NCBI RefSeq assembly: GCF_016093545.1
Contig: NZ_JADKYX010000018.1
Span: 1-64,000, forward strand
From: Massilia rhizosphaerae
GTDB taxonomy: Bacteria > Pseudomonadota > Gammaproteobacteria > Burkholderiales > Burkholderiaceae_D
DNA length: 64,000 nt
Reading direction: 5' to 3'
The notes beneath the pieces are model-generated. The model was not told where the DNA came from. It searched no databases and saw nothing but the letters and a program-made list of their open reading frames with translations. Below are positions 1 through 7,651 of the stretch, piece by piece. The first letter of the stretch is position 1. Every line of letters starts with the position of its first letter. The translations under genes and the position numbers were made by a program.

Positions 1-288
1 TGGATGAACCGGTTTCGGGGTTTGCTGATCCGTTGGCCGAAGAAAGCGAGCAATTACCTTGCCTTTCTTCATCTGGTATGCGGAATCATCGCCTGGCGCT
101 CAGCAGGTCTACTGGGATAGCCTCTAAAAAGGTACTCAGTCGGGCATGACCTCAACGTTCTCACCGAACTTCGCAAACTCATGAAGTTTGGCTCAGCATA
201 GCATGTTGCCGAAACGAAAAAAAAATCACGAACAGCCGCGAACAACCTAATCCGGCCCATTGGGACGTTCGATGACCAAGAATTCGTC

Positions 289-864
289 CTATGCCTTGCG
301 GCGGCTATCGATGGCGATCCAGTTGGTTTCCCAACGCTGCCCGCCATCTGCCGAGTATGCCTGCTCAAAGCGCCACTGGCCGGCACCCATCGGCACGATC
401 AGGAACCGCACCAGCACCGCGCGGCCGTTCACCGTGTCCTTGCCGTAGAAGCTGCCTTGGCCATCCTTGAAGGAACCCTGCATTGGGTCGGTCAACATCC
501 CATTCGCCAGGTTTGCGAAATGCAGGGTCCACTGGCCGCTCGCGGGCTGGTACAGGCGCAGCGACACGCCCGCGATCCGGCCGGAGCTGCCGCGCACATC
601 TAACTCGACGAGGTTGGCACGCCCGCCCATAATTGCCTTGACGACCGACGTGCCCGCATACTCGACCCACTCGGTCTTGCCGCTGAGTGGTTCACGCAAG
701 CGTTTCAGGTGGGTATCCCAGGTGCCGATCTCCCAGTCGAAATCGTGCTGCCCGTTATGCGGCGCGGCAGATGCCCTCGGGGCCGGGTTGTCCGGCCCGA
801 CCGCACTTGACTGCGAGAACACCAGGACTGCAGACATCAAGAGCGCAATGGATGTTGGTTTCAT
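289..864 (-). CDS. Secreted DUF1579-like protein of unknown function
   Basis: A 191-residue protein. An N-terminal signal peptide (MKPTSIALLMSAVLVFS...) predicts export. The body opens with an HDFDWEIGTW segment and is rich in Trp and aromatic residues in a predicted beta pattern (SLRLYQPASGQWTLHF, GKDTVNGRAVLVRFL, ETNWIAID), as in DUF1579-type lipocalin-like proteins. The Met at 864 was chosen because it directly precedes the signal peptide; an upstream in-frame Met would bury the signal peptide 30 residues in. No enzymatic motif is visible. It appears monocistronic, with no same-strand neighbour close by. The family assignment rests on sequence feel and should be treated as tentative. Confidence 0.7.
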   Translation of the reverse strand: MKPTSIALLMSAVLVFSQSSAVGPDNPAPRASAAPHNGQHDFDWEIGTWDTHLKRLREPLSGKTEWVEYAGTSVVKAIMGGRANLVELDVRGSSGRIAGVSLRLYQPASGQWTLHFANLANGMLTDPMQGSFKDGQGSFYGKDTVNGRAVLVRFLIVPMGAGQWRFEQAYSADGGQRWETNWIAIDSRRKA

Positions 865-1341
865 GGTCGGTGCTGGCTTGGTCCGGAGTGAGGCTGCATG
901 CCGATGGAGTTGCTTGCGATAGTACCTCAGCAGGATGCGCGCAGGGACCGGCACGAATCGAATATCTGGAACCCGGTCCGGCGACGATGAGCGGCGCTTC
1001 GCAACCTACACGCACAGGCAAGCCAAGGCCAAGGTCGACGCACCTCTACTGACCGTTCTCTCCGTTCAGCATACGGCAACTGTCGACCCAAAGCGGCCGT
1101 TGAGGTCACTGCCGACTTTCTCAATGGAAGTCGTACAACTCGATGGTGGCATCAAGATGATTCCAACTTGCGAATATCGCACTGCAAGTTCTGCCGACCG
1201 ATATGCCGACATGCCGACATGCCGCCCAGTTGACCCCGACGGCACTTTTTAAACGTATGTACGTAAGTATTTGTTACAAACAGCGAAACTTTTCCATCCA
1301 TTCAATACGCTGGCGTGTCCATTACTTCATAGGGAAACAAT
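865..1341. other. Intergenic region with one copy of a short dispersed repeat
   Basis: No convincing gene. Open frames here have no recognisable protein pattern and no good ribosome binding site. The stretch holds one copy of a roughly 50-bp repeat (1052-1104) and a short tandem run of ATGCCGAC units near 1203-1226. The last 100 bases are AT-richer and probably contain the promoter of the barrel gene that starts at 1342. Confidence 0.5.
1052..1104. repeat. Imperfect intergenic repeat, copy A
   Basis: This copy shares the core GGCAACTGTCGACCC followed by (A/G)AAGCGG with the copy at 2033-2086, and the flanking CCGTTCTC and CCGTTCAG blocks also match. The two copies flank the outer-membrane barrel gene in the same orientation. 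I infer a dispersed extragenic repeat rather than a coding sequence. Confidence 0.55.
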
Positions 1342-1875
1342 GTGAAATATACTTTGGTCATTGCCGCACTGCTGGCATCCTGTAACGCTTTCGCGGGCGA
1401 CTATTTTGTCGGCATGGCCCGCGCGACACCGGGTGAAGCATACTTCGACTTCCCGACGGCGGAGCATGTCCGTAACGACAATAGCCCTGCGGCGTATATT
1501 TTCACTGGAGGCTACAACTGGTCCGATAGCCTGGGGCTGGAACTCGGCTACGGACACTTTGGGACATGGACGGGAACTGACCCAACACCCGGCAGCGCGC
1601 TCCACGGCAGCCTAAGTACACGCGTGACGTACGCGGCAGCGACCAGCAGCATGGCGCTGGGCGAACATTTTTCCTTATACGGTAAAGCCGGGTTGGCTGG
1701 TAACCACGAGAGCTTCGGCGCTTATACACGCACCAGCGTGCATCCGATGGTGGGATTCGGCGGTAGCTACGGGCTGACGGAACACGTATCAGCGCGGCTC
1801 GGATTCGACTACTTCGGCAGCACAAAACTCGGAACCCAGCAAAAGGTCTCGCTGGGTCTTGCGTACAAGTTTTGA
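1342..1875 (+). CDS. Small outer-membrane beta-barrel protein (OmpA/OmpX-like)
   Basis: A 177-residue protein with a signal peptide (MKYTLVIAALLASCNAFA, cleavage before GDYF). Alternating amphipathic strands and a C-terminal phenylalanine (VSLGLAYKF) are the classic signature of an outer-membrane beta-barrel recognised by the BAM machinery. The size fits an eight-stranded barrel such as the OmpA membrane domain or OmpX. The start is GTG, with an AGGGAAAC Shine-Dalgarno-like sequence seven to eight bases upstream. There is no OmpA peptidoglycan-binding domain. Function beyond envelope structure cannot be assigned. The gene stands alone between two copies of a short repeat. Confidence 0.8.
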   Translation: MKYTLVIAALLASCNAFAGDYFVGMARATPGEAYFDFPTAEHVRNDNSPAAYIFTGGYNWSDSLGLELGYGHFGTWTGTDPTPGSALHGSLSTRVTYAAATSSMALGEHFSLYGKAGLAGNHESFGAYTRTSVHPMVGFGGSYGLTEHVSARLGFDYFGSTKLGTQQKVSLGLAYKF

Positions 1876-2032
1876 GCTGAGGCTGGATATGGCATAAATT
1901 GATGCCTTCGGTTATTGATCCAACTGTGCATCTGGGGAAACGGATAGCTCGACTAGTTTCTCTATTGGGCAGGTAGGTGTTCTTGTACAGGCCGGCCACA
2001 AGGTTATTGTTCTCTCAGCGTATGTCCGTTTG

Positions 2033-2086
2033 TAGCCGTTCTCGGCCGTTCAGTGTATGGCAACTGTCGACCCGAAGCGGACCTTG
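2033..2086. repeat. Imperfect intergenic repeat, copy B
   Basis: This is the second copy of the repeat at 1052-1104, with about 80 percent matching positions by eye and an identical GGCAACTGTCGACCC core. It ends exactly where the stop codon of the minus-strand VOC gene begins (2087), so it forms the immediate 3' flank of that gene. Confidence 0.55.
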
Positions 2087-2488
2087 TCACGTTCCGCGAT
2101 TGATCTTCCAAGGTACGCCAAATCTATCGATCACAATGGCATAGCGGGGCGACCAGAAAGTCTGCTGCGGCGCCAGGATCACCTGCCCATTGGTTTGTAG
2201 TGCGCTGAAGTAAGAATCGACTTTTTCTTCCGAATCAACACCGAGCAACACATAGAAGCCTGCCGGTCTTTTGTAGTGATGCACTTCGACATCGGCGCCG
2301 GCCAATTCGACCCCATCGATGCAGATATTTGCATGAACAATGTGGCGTCCCGGACGCATCGCCGAGGCTGGGATCGGTGCATCTGCGACCTTGAGCATGG
2401 TACCGATCTTCCCTCCGAGGTGCGCTGCGTAAAAGTTGAAGGCCTCTTCGCACTCACCATTGTAGTCAATGTGAAATGACAAGCTCAT
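2087..2488 (-). CDS. VOC superfamily protein, PhnB-like
   Basis: A 133-residue protein that reads as a glyoxalase/bleomycin-resistance (VOC) fold of the PhnB-like subgroup. It opens MSLSFHIDYNGECEEAFNFY, has a central HIVHANICIDGVELAGAD strand-turn-strand, and ends FWSPRYAIVIDRFGVPWKI, the typical C-terminal betaalphabetabetabeta unit. Family members bind metals or small molecules; the substrate cannot be inferred. Length is normal for a single-domain member. It is a lone gene upstream of, and co-oriented with, the DUF3943 gene's 3' side. Confidence 0.85.
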   Translation of the reverse strand: MSLSFHIDYNGECEEAFNFYAAHLGGKIGTMLKVADAPIPASAMRPGRHIVHANICIDGVELAGADVEVHHYKRPAGFYVLLGVDSEEKVDSYFSALQTNGQVILAPQQTFWSPRYAIVIDRFGVPWKINRGT

Positions 2489-2560
2489 CGTCTATTGTGC
2501 TTTCATTCCTCACGAAAACGACATAGTCCTTAAAACCGTGTAGATCGCCACAGGCACTCA

Positions 2561-4003
2561 TCAGTCCACGGCGCCGAACCCTCTGGCCGGCTGGTAAGTA
2601 TAGTAGAGGCCGATCGTGTCGCGCCGCTGCTGCCGCTCCGGCACGTTGGCGAACGAAAACGTCCGGCGCGACGTGAGGTACTTGACCGTGACCGCGTGGT
2701 GCGGCGCCAGCCGATAGGTCAGCGAGGCGTCGCCCCGGAACACGCGGTCGGTGCCGGCCGTTTCCGGGCTGGTCAGCTTGCCGTCGAAGAATTCGCGCGC
2801 GGTCAGGTCCAGCGCGACCTTGTCGCCGCCGACCAGGCGCAACGTCGCCATCGCCTGCGGCGCGAAGCCGTAATTGTATTGGCCGCTCGTACTGGCGCGG
2901 ACGGTGCCCGTCGACGTATAGCCGACCCCGCCCGACAGATGCCCCAGCAGCGCGATGCCGTCGCCCAGCGACAGCTGCGCATTGCTGCCCAGCGATAGTC
3001 CGGTGCTGGCCACGCGGAACACCTGCGGCGCCAGGTAGTCGTAACTGCCGTACAAGCCGACGATGCCGCGCAGGTTGCGGCCCGCCGCATACGGTGCGCC
3101 GGCCAGCATGCCGCGCGACGCGAGGCTTTCGATGCCCTGGATGTTCGACAGCCGGATGCGGAACATGAAGTAATCGAAAGGCCGATGATAGGTGTAGCCG
3201 GGCTTGCCGGGCAGGCCGTAGTCGAGCGCGAAGTCGGCCGCGACCTCGTTGTGGCGGGCGGCCAGCGACGGCCCCACGTTGCTGCGCGAGATGCCGCCGA
3301 CGCCCAGTTGCAGCCGCGCGTAGACGGCCGGACTGTTGCTGTGCCAGATCGGGGCGCCACGGCCGGGGCGGACGTAGCGGTTGAACCCCAGCGGCGGCGA
3401 CACCACGGCCGCCGCGGCCTCGCGCCATTGCGGCGTCAAGCCATAACCCTGCTCCAGCACGAGATTCGCCATGCGGTACAACGATTCGCCCAGGAAGCTG
3501 CCGCCGAAGCTGGTCGTGATCTGGTCGTTGCGCGACGGCGGCGTCGTCTCGCCGCCGATCTCCCACACGGCGCTGCCCGCAAACGCGGCGCCCAGCGATT
3601 CCCAGAACGTCAGCCCGTTGCTGCGCGCCAGGCCGAAGTACACGGAACCCTGGTACGGGTGGCCCAGCTGGTTGATCTCGAACGGATCCCGGTCGACCTC
3701 CCAGCTGCTGCGCAGGTTGCGGCGGACCGACCCCACGCTCACGCCGTAATCGTCGGGATGGACGAACGCATGGTCGACCCGGTTCAACGCGGCCTGGAAC
3801 GCGACGATTTCCAGCGCGGCCGCGCCGTAACTCTTGTACGGGCGGTCGTCGTCCGCCGGCGCCGGCACCGTCTCGCGCAGCGGATCGTCGACGGCCGGCC
3901 CGGCCGCATCCGCCGGCGTGGCGTGGGCGGCGCTCGCGGCCAGCGCCAGCAGCACGGCGTGGACGCACCCGCGCCGCATGACTGCGTGACTCGATTCCGT
4001 CAT
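2561..4003 (-). CDS. DUF3943 envelope protein
   Basis: A 480-residue exported protein. The signal peptide follows an N-terminal basic stretch (RRGCVHAVLLALAASAAHA). The region NQLGHPYQGSVYFGLARSNGLTFWESL followed by FAGSAVWEIGGE is the characteristic block of DUF3943 proteins, which are membrane-associated proteins of unknown function. The C-terminal half is rich in amphipathic beta strands (LRLVGGDKVALDLTAREFFDG, RVFRGDASLTYRLAPHHAVTVKYL), suggesting an outer-membrane barrel. I chose the Met at 4003 because AGAGGA lies five bases upstream; an alternative start lies at 4021. No operon partner is evident. Confidence 0.8.
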   Translation of the reverse strand: MTESSHAVMRRGCVHAVLLALAASAAHATPADAAGPAVDDPLRETVPAPADDDRPYKSYGAAALEIVAFQAALNRVDHAFVHPDDYGVSVGSVRRNLRSSWEVDRDPFEINQLGHPYQGSVYFGLARSNGLTFWESLGAAFAGSAVWEIGGETTPPSRNDQITTSFGGSFLGESLYRMANLVLEQGYGLTPQWREAAAAVVSPPLGFNRYVRPGRGAPIWHSNSPAVYARLQLGVGGISRSNVGPSLAARHNEVAADFALDYGLPGKPGYTYHRPFDYFMFRIRLSNIQGIESLASRGMLAGAPYAAGRNLRGIVGLYGSYDYLAPQVFRVASTGLSLGSNAQLSLGDGIALLGHLSGGVGYTSTGTVRASTSGQYNYGFAPQAMATLRLVGGDKVALDLTAREFFDGKLTSPETAGTDRVFRGDASLTYRLAPHHAVTVKYLTSRRTFSFANVPERQQRRDTIGLYYTYQPARGFGAVD

Positions 4004-4110
4004 GGTCCTCTCGATATCCATCGAAGCATTGTTAAATTAAATATAACGAATGCTCACGATCGATGTCGCACGGAATCGGTTCCCGCACTGCCGGCCGCCG
4101 CCGGCACGGG

Positions 4111-5211
4111 TCAGAACAGCACGTCCCAGGTGGCGGTCACCATCTTGGCGTTCTTGGTGAAGTCGTAGGCACTGGAATCCTTGACGGAATCCCACTGGAA
4201 TTTCAGATCCATGTTCTTGCGGAAATCCCAGCGCATGCCCACGAAGCGCGTGTTGTCGTTCTGCGGGGCCGTATAGGTCGCCGTCAACTTTTCCTTGTAC
4301 GAGGAAAAACCGGCCAGCGGCATGAATTGCCCCATGCGGTAGCCGACCGTCGCCGTCCAGCTCGACGACTTGTAGTCCAGCGCAGGACGCATGAAGCGGT
4401 TGGCTTCCGCGCGCACCATCCAGTTGCCATAGTCGATGCTGCCGGACAGGCCGATGATGCGCTGGCGCGTGCCCTTGCTGAAGGTCGGCACGTCGTCCGG
4501 CGGGTATTGCGACAGGTCGATCGAGTTCTGCATGTAGATCAGGCGCGCGCCGAACACCTCGCTGGACACGTCCAGGTAGCCGCCGAGGATGTGCTTCCAG
4601 TCGTCGTCGACGCGGTAGCCGTAGTAGATCTTGCGCTGCTCGGTATTGTTCTGCGTCGTTTCCTGGCCGGCGAACACGTTGCCGGTGACGGCCCAGTCGC
4701 CGAAGCTGCGCGAGTGGCGCACGTTCACGCCGTTGTAGGCCCCGACTTCCCAGCCATAGATATCCTGCGGCACCCGCGCCCACGGCAGCGTGTAGCCGAT
4801 GTAGACGCTGTCCGAATACGCATAGATCGGCAGGCGGCGGCGGCCGACCTGGATCGTCGTGTCGGGCGCGATGTCGTAGGACAGATAGGCCCAGTCGACT
4901 TCCGGCTTGCCGTGTTCGGACGCGCGCGACACGGCCTGCACGGTGCCGGAAAGGCGGCTCGTGAACTGGTACTTGGCCTGCAGGCCCACGAGCGATTCGC
5001 GCGCGAGGCTCCATTCGTTGCCGTGGTAGACGGTGCCGTGTTCGTAGTTGCCGATGAAGCAGGGGCACGGTTGCCCCATGAATTCCCCGTCCGAACCGCC
5101 ATAGGCCTTGCCCGCGGTGACGGTGGCGAATCCCGAAATGGTCAAGTCGTTGGCGTGCGCCATGCCGGCGCTGGACAACAGCGCGGCGATCATCAGTTTC
5201 TTCATGCTCAT
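4111..5211 (-). CDS. Outer-membrane porin-like protein paired with a PstS-like protein
   Basis: A 366-residue protein with a signal peptide (MSMKKLMIAALLSSAGMAHA), a mature start NDLTISGFATVTAGKAYGG, strand-rich body and a C-terminal aromatic residue (ATWDVLF). These are marks of a 16-strand-type porin. Its length fits monomeric or trimeric porins. It starts only six bases after the stop of the upstream PstS-like gene, so the two are co-transcribed. This suggests uptake of an anion or another solute across the outer membrane. The substrate is not determined. A CPCF stretch near residue 45 with two cysteines is unusual for a porin. Confidence 0.8.
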   Translation of the reverse strand: MSMKKLMIAALLSSAGMAHANDLTISGFATVTAGKAYGGSDGEFMGQPCPCFIGNYEHGTVYHGNEWSLARESLVGLQAKYQFTSRLSGTVQAVSRASEHGKPEVDWAYLSYDIAPDTTIQVGRRRLPIYAYSDSVYIGYTLPWARVPQDIYGWEVGAYNGVNVRHSRSFGDWAVTGNVFAGQETTQNNTEQRKIYYGYRVDDDWKHILGGYLDVSSEVFGARLIYMQNSIDLSQYPPDDVPTFSKGTRQRIIGLSGSIDYGNWMVRAEANRFMRPALDYKSSSWTATVGYRMGQFMPLAGFSSYKEKLTATYTAPQNDNTRFVGMRWDFRKNMDLKFQWDSVKDSSAYDFTKNAKMVTATWDVLF

Positions 5212-5217
5212 GCGTGG

Positions 5218-5628
5218 TTAGTTGGCGGTGGCGATGACTTTGACGGTGGCGTCAACGTCCTTCTTGTCGATGTAGCCGACGGCGTTCGGATCGGCCGCGA
5301 CGGCCTTGCGCATCGCGGCGCCCGAGTCGACTTCGGCCGGCGGCGTGCCCGTGCCGGTGAAGATCAGCTTGCCCCACATGGCCTGGACCTGGACCGGATC
5401 CTTCTTGCACGCCTTGGCGAAGAATTCGTCGCGCAAGGGATTCTTCTCGGTGAAATTGATCGGCGTGGGTGACTTGATCTTGCCGAGGAAGGCCTGGCAG
5501 ACCTGCGTCACGGGCGGCGCCAGTGAGGAATGGGAAGACACGATGATGCTGATCTCGGCATGCGCGGGCGCGACGGCGAACGCCGCGACCGCCACGGCCA
5601 TTGCCGTTGCTGGGAGGACTCTCTTCAT
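5218..5628 (-). CDS. Short PstS-like periplasmic protein
   Basis: A 136-residue exported protein (signal peptide through APAHA). The remainder resembles a single lobe of a phosphate-type periplasmic binding protein: EISIIVSSHSSL, QVCQAFLGKIKSPTPINF, RDEFFAKACKKDPVQVQAMW and AVGYIDKKDVDATVKVI. Full PstS proteins have about 320-350 residues and two lobes, so this is a truncated-type family member common as 'phosphate ABC transporter substrate-binding protein' in proteobacteria. It forms a two-gene operon with the porin that follows. No ABC permease or ATPase is nearby, so it probably does not work as a canonical importer. Confidence 0.8.
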   Translation of the reverse strand: MKRVLPATAMAVAVAAFAVAPAHAEISIIVSSHSSLAPPVTQVCQAFLGKIKSPTPINFTEKNPLRDEFFAKACKKDPVQVQAMWGKLIFTGTGTPPAEVDSGAAMRKAVAADPNAVGYIDKKDVDATVKVIATAN

Positions 5629-5733
5629 GATGATGTGGTGGTGTTGACAGAAACCCGGCGCGGTGCGCCGGGGTGAGCTTGCCGCCGCGACGCGGGCCGC
5701 GGCGGAGAAAAGTGGAAAGGGAAGCGGCCCCGC

Positions 5734-7350
5734 TCAAGCGCGGCGCCGCGCCGCCGCCGCATTCGAAGCCGGCAGGGCCAGCCTCTCGGCCGGAACCGGT
5801 TCGACGTGCTGCAACGCATCCGGGCGCGCCAGCGTGAACACGCTCACGACCGCGGCCAGGCTGGCGGCCTGCTCGCGCAGGGCGTCCGCGTAACCGGCGG
5901 TCTCGTCGACGAGGCCGGCGTTCTGCTGGGTGTCCTGGTCCATCTGCGCGACCGCATCGTTGATGTGCTCGATACCGCCGGTCTGGGCGCTGCTCGCCGC
6001 GGCGATCGCGGCCATGATGTCGGTGACGCGCCGCACGCTGCTCACGATCTCGTCCATCGTGCTGCCGGTCCGGTCGGCCAGCTTCGTGCCCAGCTCGACC
6101 TGCGCGACCGAACGCCCGATCAGGCCGGTGATCTCCTTGGCCGCCGCGGCCGAGCGCTGTGCCAGGCTGCGCACCTCGCTCGCGACGACGGCGAAGCCGC
6201 GCCCATGCTCGCCGGCGCGCGCCGCCTCCACGGCGGCGTTCAGCGCGAGCAGGTTGGTCTGGAAAGCGATCCCTTCGATGACGCCGACGATGTCGGCGAT
6301 CTCGCGCGAGGACGCGTGGATCGCCTCCATCGTCGCGATCACCTGCCCCACCACGGCGCCGCCCTGCGTGGCGACACCCGCGGCGAAACCGGCCAGTTCG
6401 TTCGCCTGCGCCGCGTTCGCCGCATTCTGCTTGGCCGTGCCGGTCAGCGCGCCCATCGACGACGCCGTCTGCATCAGCGTATTCGCCTGGTGCTCCGTGC
6501 GCAGCGCCAGGTCGCCATTCCCCTCGGCGATGCGGACCGACGTCGCGGCGATGTTGTCGGTGGCGCTGCGCGCCTCGCTGACGATCCGCACGAGGCTGCT
6601 GTTCATGTGCTTGAGCGCCTGCAGCAGCTTGCCGGTCTCGTCGAGGGCATCGATGACGATCGTGCTCGTCAGGTCGCCGGCGGCGACGGTCTCGGCGACC
6701 CGCACGGCCTCGTTCACCTGGCGCACCAGCGTGCGCGCCACCAGCACCGCGAACGCAAGCGTGAGGCCCACGCCCAGCGCGCCGATCAGGGCCCCGCCGA
6801 GCACGGCGCGGTTCGACAGGTCGGTCGCGGCGCCGACGGTGCCGACGAAGCGGTCGCGGGCCGCGGTCCGGAAGCCCGCCACGTCCTTGCGATAGGTCGC
6901 CAGGTCGGCGGCCATGGCCTGCAGCTTGTCCTTGGGCGGCAAGCCGCTGTGGTTGGCCATGGCGTCGGAAATGACGCGCGCCGTCTTGAAATACGCGTCG
7001 AACTCGGCCGAGAGCCGGTCCAAGTCTGCCGCGTGTCCGGTGTCGATGGCGCGCAGGCGGCGGTAGTTGTCCGCGACCTTGGCGGCGAGCGTGTCGGCGG
7101 CAGCGATCTGGTCGGGCTCCCCCGCGGACGCGGCCGAATTCAGCACGTCGATGATCTTGTCCAGCGCCCCCACGTTCTCGGTCATCGCGTCGAGCACCGG
7201 ATACTGTACGTCGCGCACGTCGGCGAGACGGACGTTATTTTGCTTGAAGACGACGGCGGTAAAAGTCAGGCAAGCGGCCATGCACAACATGGCAATGGCG
7301 GGCGCCAGCAAAACTTTCCACAGGACGGGCAAGCGGCTTAGCATCTTCAT
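5734..7350 (-). CDS. Methyl-accepting chemotaxis protein
   Basis: A 538-residue chemoreceptor. A transmembrane helix near residues 12-34 is followed by a periplasmic, all-helical four-helix-bundle sensor to about residue 180, a second membrane helix (about 182-206), a HAMP domain (about 206-260) and a long cytoplasmic coiled-coil. The hairpin tip around residues 360-395 carries the invariant IAFQTNLLALNAAVEAARAG block that binds CheA and CheW. The C-terminus is Ala/Arg-rich and lacks a CheR/CheB-binding pentapeptide. It is a single gene; its ligand cannot be inferred. Confidence 0.95.
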   Translation of the reverse strand: MKMLSRLPVLWKVLLAPAIAMLCMAACLTFTAVVFKQNNVRLADVRDVQYPVLDAMTENVGALDKIIDVLNSAASAGEPDQIAAADTLAAKVADNYRRLRAIDTGHAADLDRLSAEFDAYFKTARVISDAMANHSGLPPKDKLQAMAADLATYRKDVAGFRTAARDRFVGTVGAATDLSNRAVLGGALIGALGVGLTLAFAVLVARTLVRQVNEAVRVAETVAAGDLTSTIVIDALDETGKLLQALKHMNSSLVRIVSEARSATDNIAATSVRIAEGNGDLALRTEHQANTLMQTASSMGALTGTAKQNAANAAQANELAGFAAGVATQGGAVVGQVIATMEAIHASSREIADIVGVIEGIAFQTNLLALNAAVEAARAGEHGRGFAVVASEVRSLAQRSAAAAKEITGLIGRSVAQVELGTKLADRTGSTMDEIVSSVRRVTDIMAAIAAASSAQTGGIEHINDAVAQMDQDTQQNAGLVDETAGYADALREQAASLAAVVSVFTLARPDALQHVEPVPAERLALPASNAAAARRRA

Positions 7351-7582
7351 AGGGCGTGAGCGAGCGAGTGATTGCTAATTACTCAAAGTTGACTAGTAGC
7401 AAATACTAGCTCGGGCTAATTGTTTGTGGCAACAAAATATTCCACAAAGACAATATGTGTGAACTATGTGAAATCGTCGCTCACGCCGGCTGGGACGACA
7501 GAAATACACGAAGCGAATCGCAGTCATCACCACTCATCATTGGACAGCGATTGTGCGATGCAGCATCATTAACCCGTCTCCT

Positions 7583-7604
7583 CTATTCTCCTCCAAGAAA
7601 ATAG
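7583..7604 (+). other. Hairpin preceding the orphan terminator
   Basis: CTATTCTC and GAAAATAG can pair (7 of 8) around a CTCCAA loop, only four bases before the terminator stem at 7609. Two adjacent hairpins of this kind often form the 3' end of small RNAs, but no transcript evidence is available. Confidence 0.35.
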
Positions 7605-7608
7605 ATTC

Positions 7609-7636
7609 AGCCCGCCACCGAGCGGGCTATTTTTTT
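7609..7636 (+). terminator. Rho-independent terminator, plus strand
   Basis: AGCCCGC, a CACCGA loop and GCGGGCT are followed by ATTTTTTT. On the minus strand the same stem is followed only by GAATCTATTTTC, so it could also end the GH59 transcript weakly. The U-tract clearly favours plus-strand reading. Confidence 0.75.
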
Positions 7637-7651
7637 GGCTGCGCGCCCCGC

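Larger units (their letters stand above)
7351..7651. other. Gap with an unexplained plus-strand terminator
   Basis: This 301-bp gap lies upstream of the minus-strand chemoreceptor and downstream of the minus-strand GH59 gene. The first 120 bases are AT-rich and probably hold the chemoreceptor promoter. The end holds two stacked hairpins, the second being a strong rho-independent terminator read on the plus strand. No plus-strand protein gene precedes it, so a small RNA or a bidirectional role is possible. Confidence 0.4.

Noticed and set aside
1..288. Coding potential at the left edge
   Set aside because: Frames there overlap the DUF1579-like gene or lack starts and patterns; I see nothing supportable in this stretch.
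935..1252. Possible small genes in the 0.9-1.35 kb gap
   Set aside because: There is no ribosome binding site, signal peptide or protein-like pattern, and the frame runs through the dispersed repeat.
7470..7530. A c-di-GMP-type riboswitch near the chemoreceptor start
   Set aside because: A CACGCCGG string looked suggestive, but the conserved riboswitch core and paired stems are absent.
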